Shown here one piece after another: positions 63,909 through 64,000 of a stretch of DNA of 64,000 nt. Both the position numbers and the translations under genes were made by a program. How positions within the stretch are numbered: position 1 is the first letter of the stretch; every line of letters starts with the position of its first letter. This stretch comes from an uncultured Eubacteriales bacterium (GTDB taxonomy: Bacteria; Bacillota; Clostridia; Christensenellales; CALVMC01): contig CASFOZ010000006.1 in the NCBI GenBank assembly GCA_949296455.1, forward strand, positions 17,861 through 81,860, in the 5' to 3' direction. A model generated the notes under the pieces. That model had not been told where the DNA came from. It saw only the letters and a list, made by a program, of their open reading frames with translations, and did no database searches.

Positions 63909-64000
63909 TCCGGCAACGACCTACTCTCCCGAGCCGTCTCCAACTAAGTACCATCGGCGCTGAAGGGCTTAACTTCTGTGTTCGGTATGAGAACAGGTGG
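63909..64000 (-). rRNA. rrf: 5S rRNA, 3' part (cut by window edge)
   Basis: The minus strand reads CCACCTGTTCTCATACCGAA, then CACAGAAGTTAAGCCCTTCAG, then GATGGTACTTAG and GGGAGAGTAGGTCGTTGCCGG, the conserved 5S core and 3' end. The 5' quarter lies right of the window, so the window ends inside a leftward rRNA operon. Confidence 0.93.

Overview
The window looks like a chromosomal segment of a low-GC, spore-forming anaerobe of the class Clostridia (Bacillota). Supporting signs, all read from sequence, are AT-rich intergenic DNA, AGGAGG-type ribosome binding sites, sigma-A promoters with 17-base spacers, a dipicolinate synthase pair (spore core), rubrerythrin, ferritin, a PerR-type regulator and a clostridial-type small ferredoxin. 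No species name can be given from sequence alone.

Layout. 1-14 kb holds mostly leftward housekeeping genes: the N-terminal part of rho, an MBL-fold hydrolase, a long PRPP synthetase, a DUF1846 protein, glnS, fhs and a cytidylate-kinase-like protein. Rightward surface genes (polysaccharide deacetylase, PI-PLC-like lipoprotein) lie among them. 13.5-15.2 kb has dpaA-dpaB behind a sigma-K-like promoter, then tRNA-Gly(CCC). 15.5-27.5 kb holds a MacB-like ABC transporter divergent from marR plus an AEC permease, typA, trmN6-rsmI, a PAP2 phosphatase, an acyltransferase/zinc-ribbon pair, a hemolysin-III-like protein and tRNA-Arg(CCG). 27.5-41.4 kb carries mnmA and a metal/redox block: ferritin divergent from perR, pyk, the feo operon behind three copies of a palindrome, rubrerythrin, a Crp/Fnr regulator, trxA, ferredoxin and a MATE pump.

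41.4-57.9 kb is a nitrogen and amino-acid block. dapL, dapF, pyrG, asnB, an Amt-PII fusion and type III glutamine synthetase run leftward. Divergently, a split glutamate synthase (three GltB-like parts, an Fe-S protein and a flavoprotein), a type I glutamine synthetase and an ANTAR regulator run rightward. Both leaders carry hairpins with six-base A..G loops embedded in the 5' arms of intrinsic terminators, which is the arrangement used by ANTAR antiterminators. I regard this as the most coherent regulatory system in the window: the ANTAR protein closing the glt operon probably controls readthrough into its own operon and into glnN-amt-asnB.

57.9-64 kb has a chloramphenicol-acetyltransferase-like gene, a lipoprotein, and a three-gene BcgI-like restriction-modification module. 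The module has a small ribbon-helix-helix gene, a nuclease-methylase fusion and a specificity subunit. It sits between 79-bp direct repeats and 17-bp inverted repeats and lies just downstream of the 3' end of a leftward rRNA operon (5S rRNA, then tRNA-Asn). A broken tRNA-like copy and several hairpins lie in between. The module looks like an acquired island.
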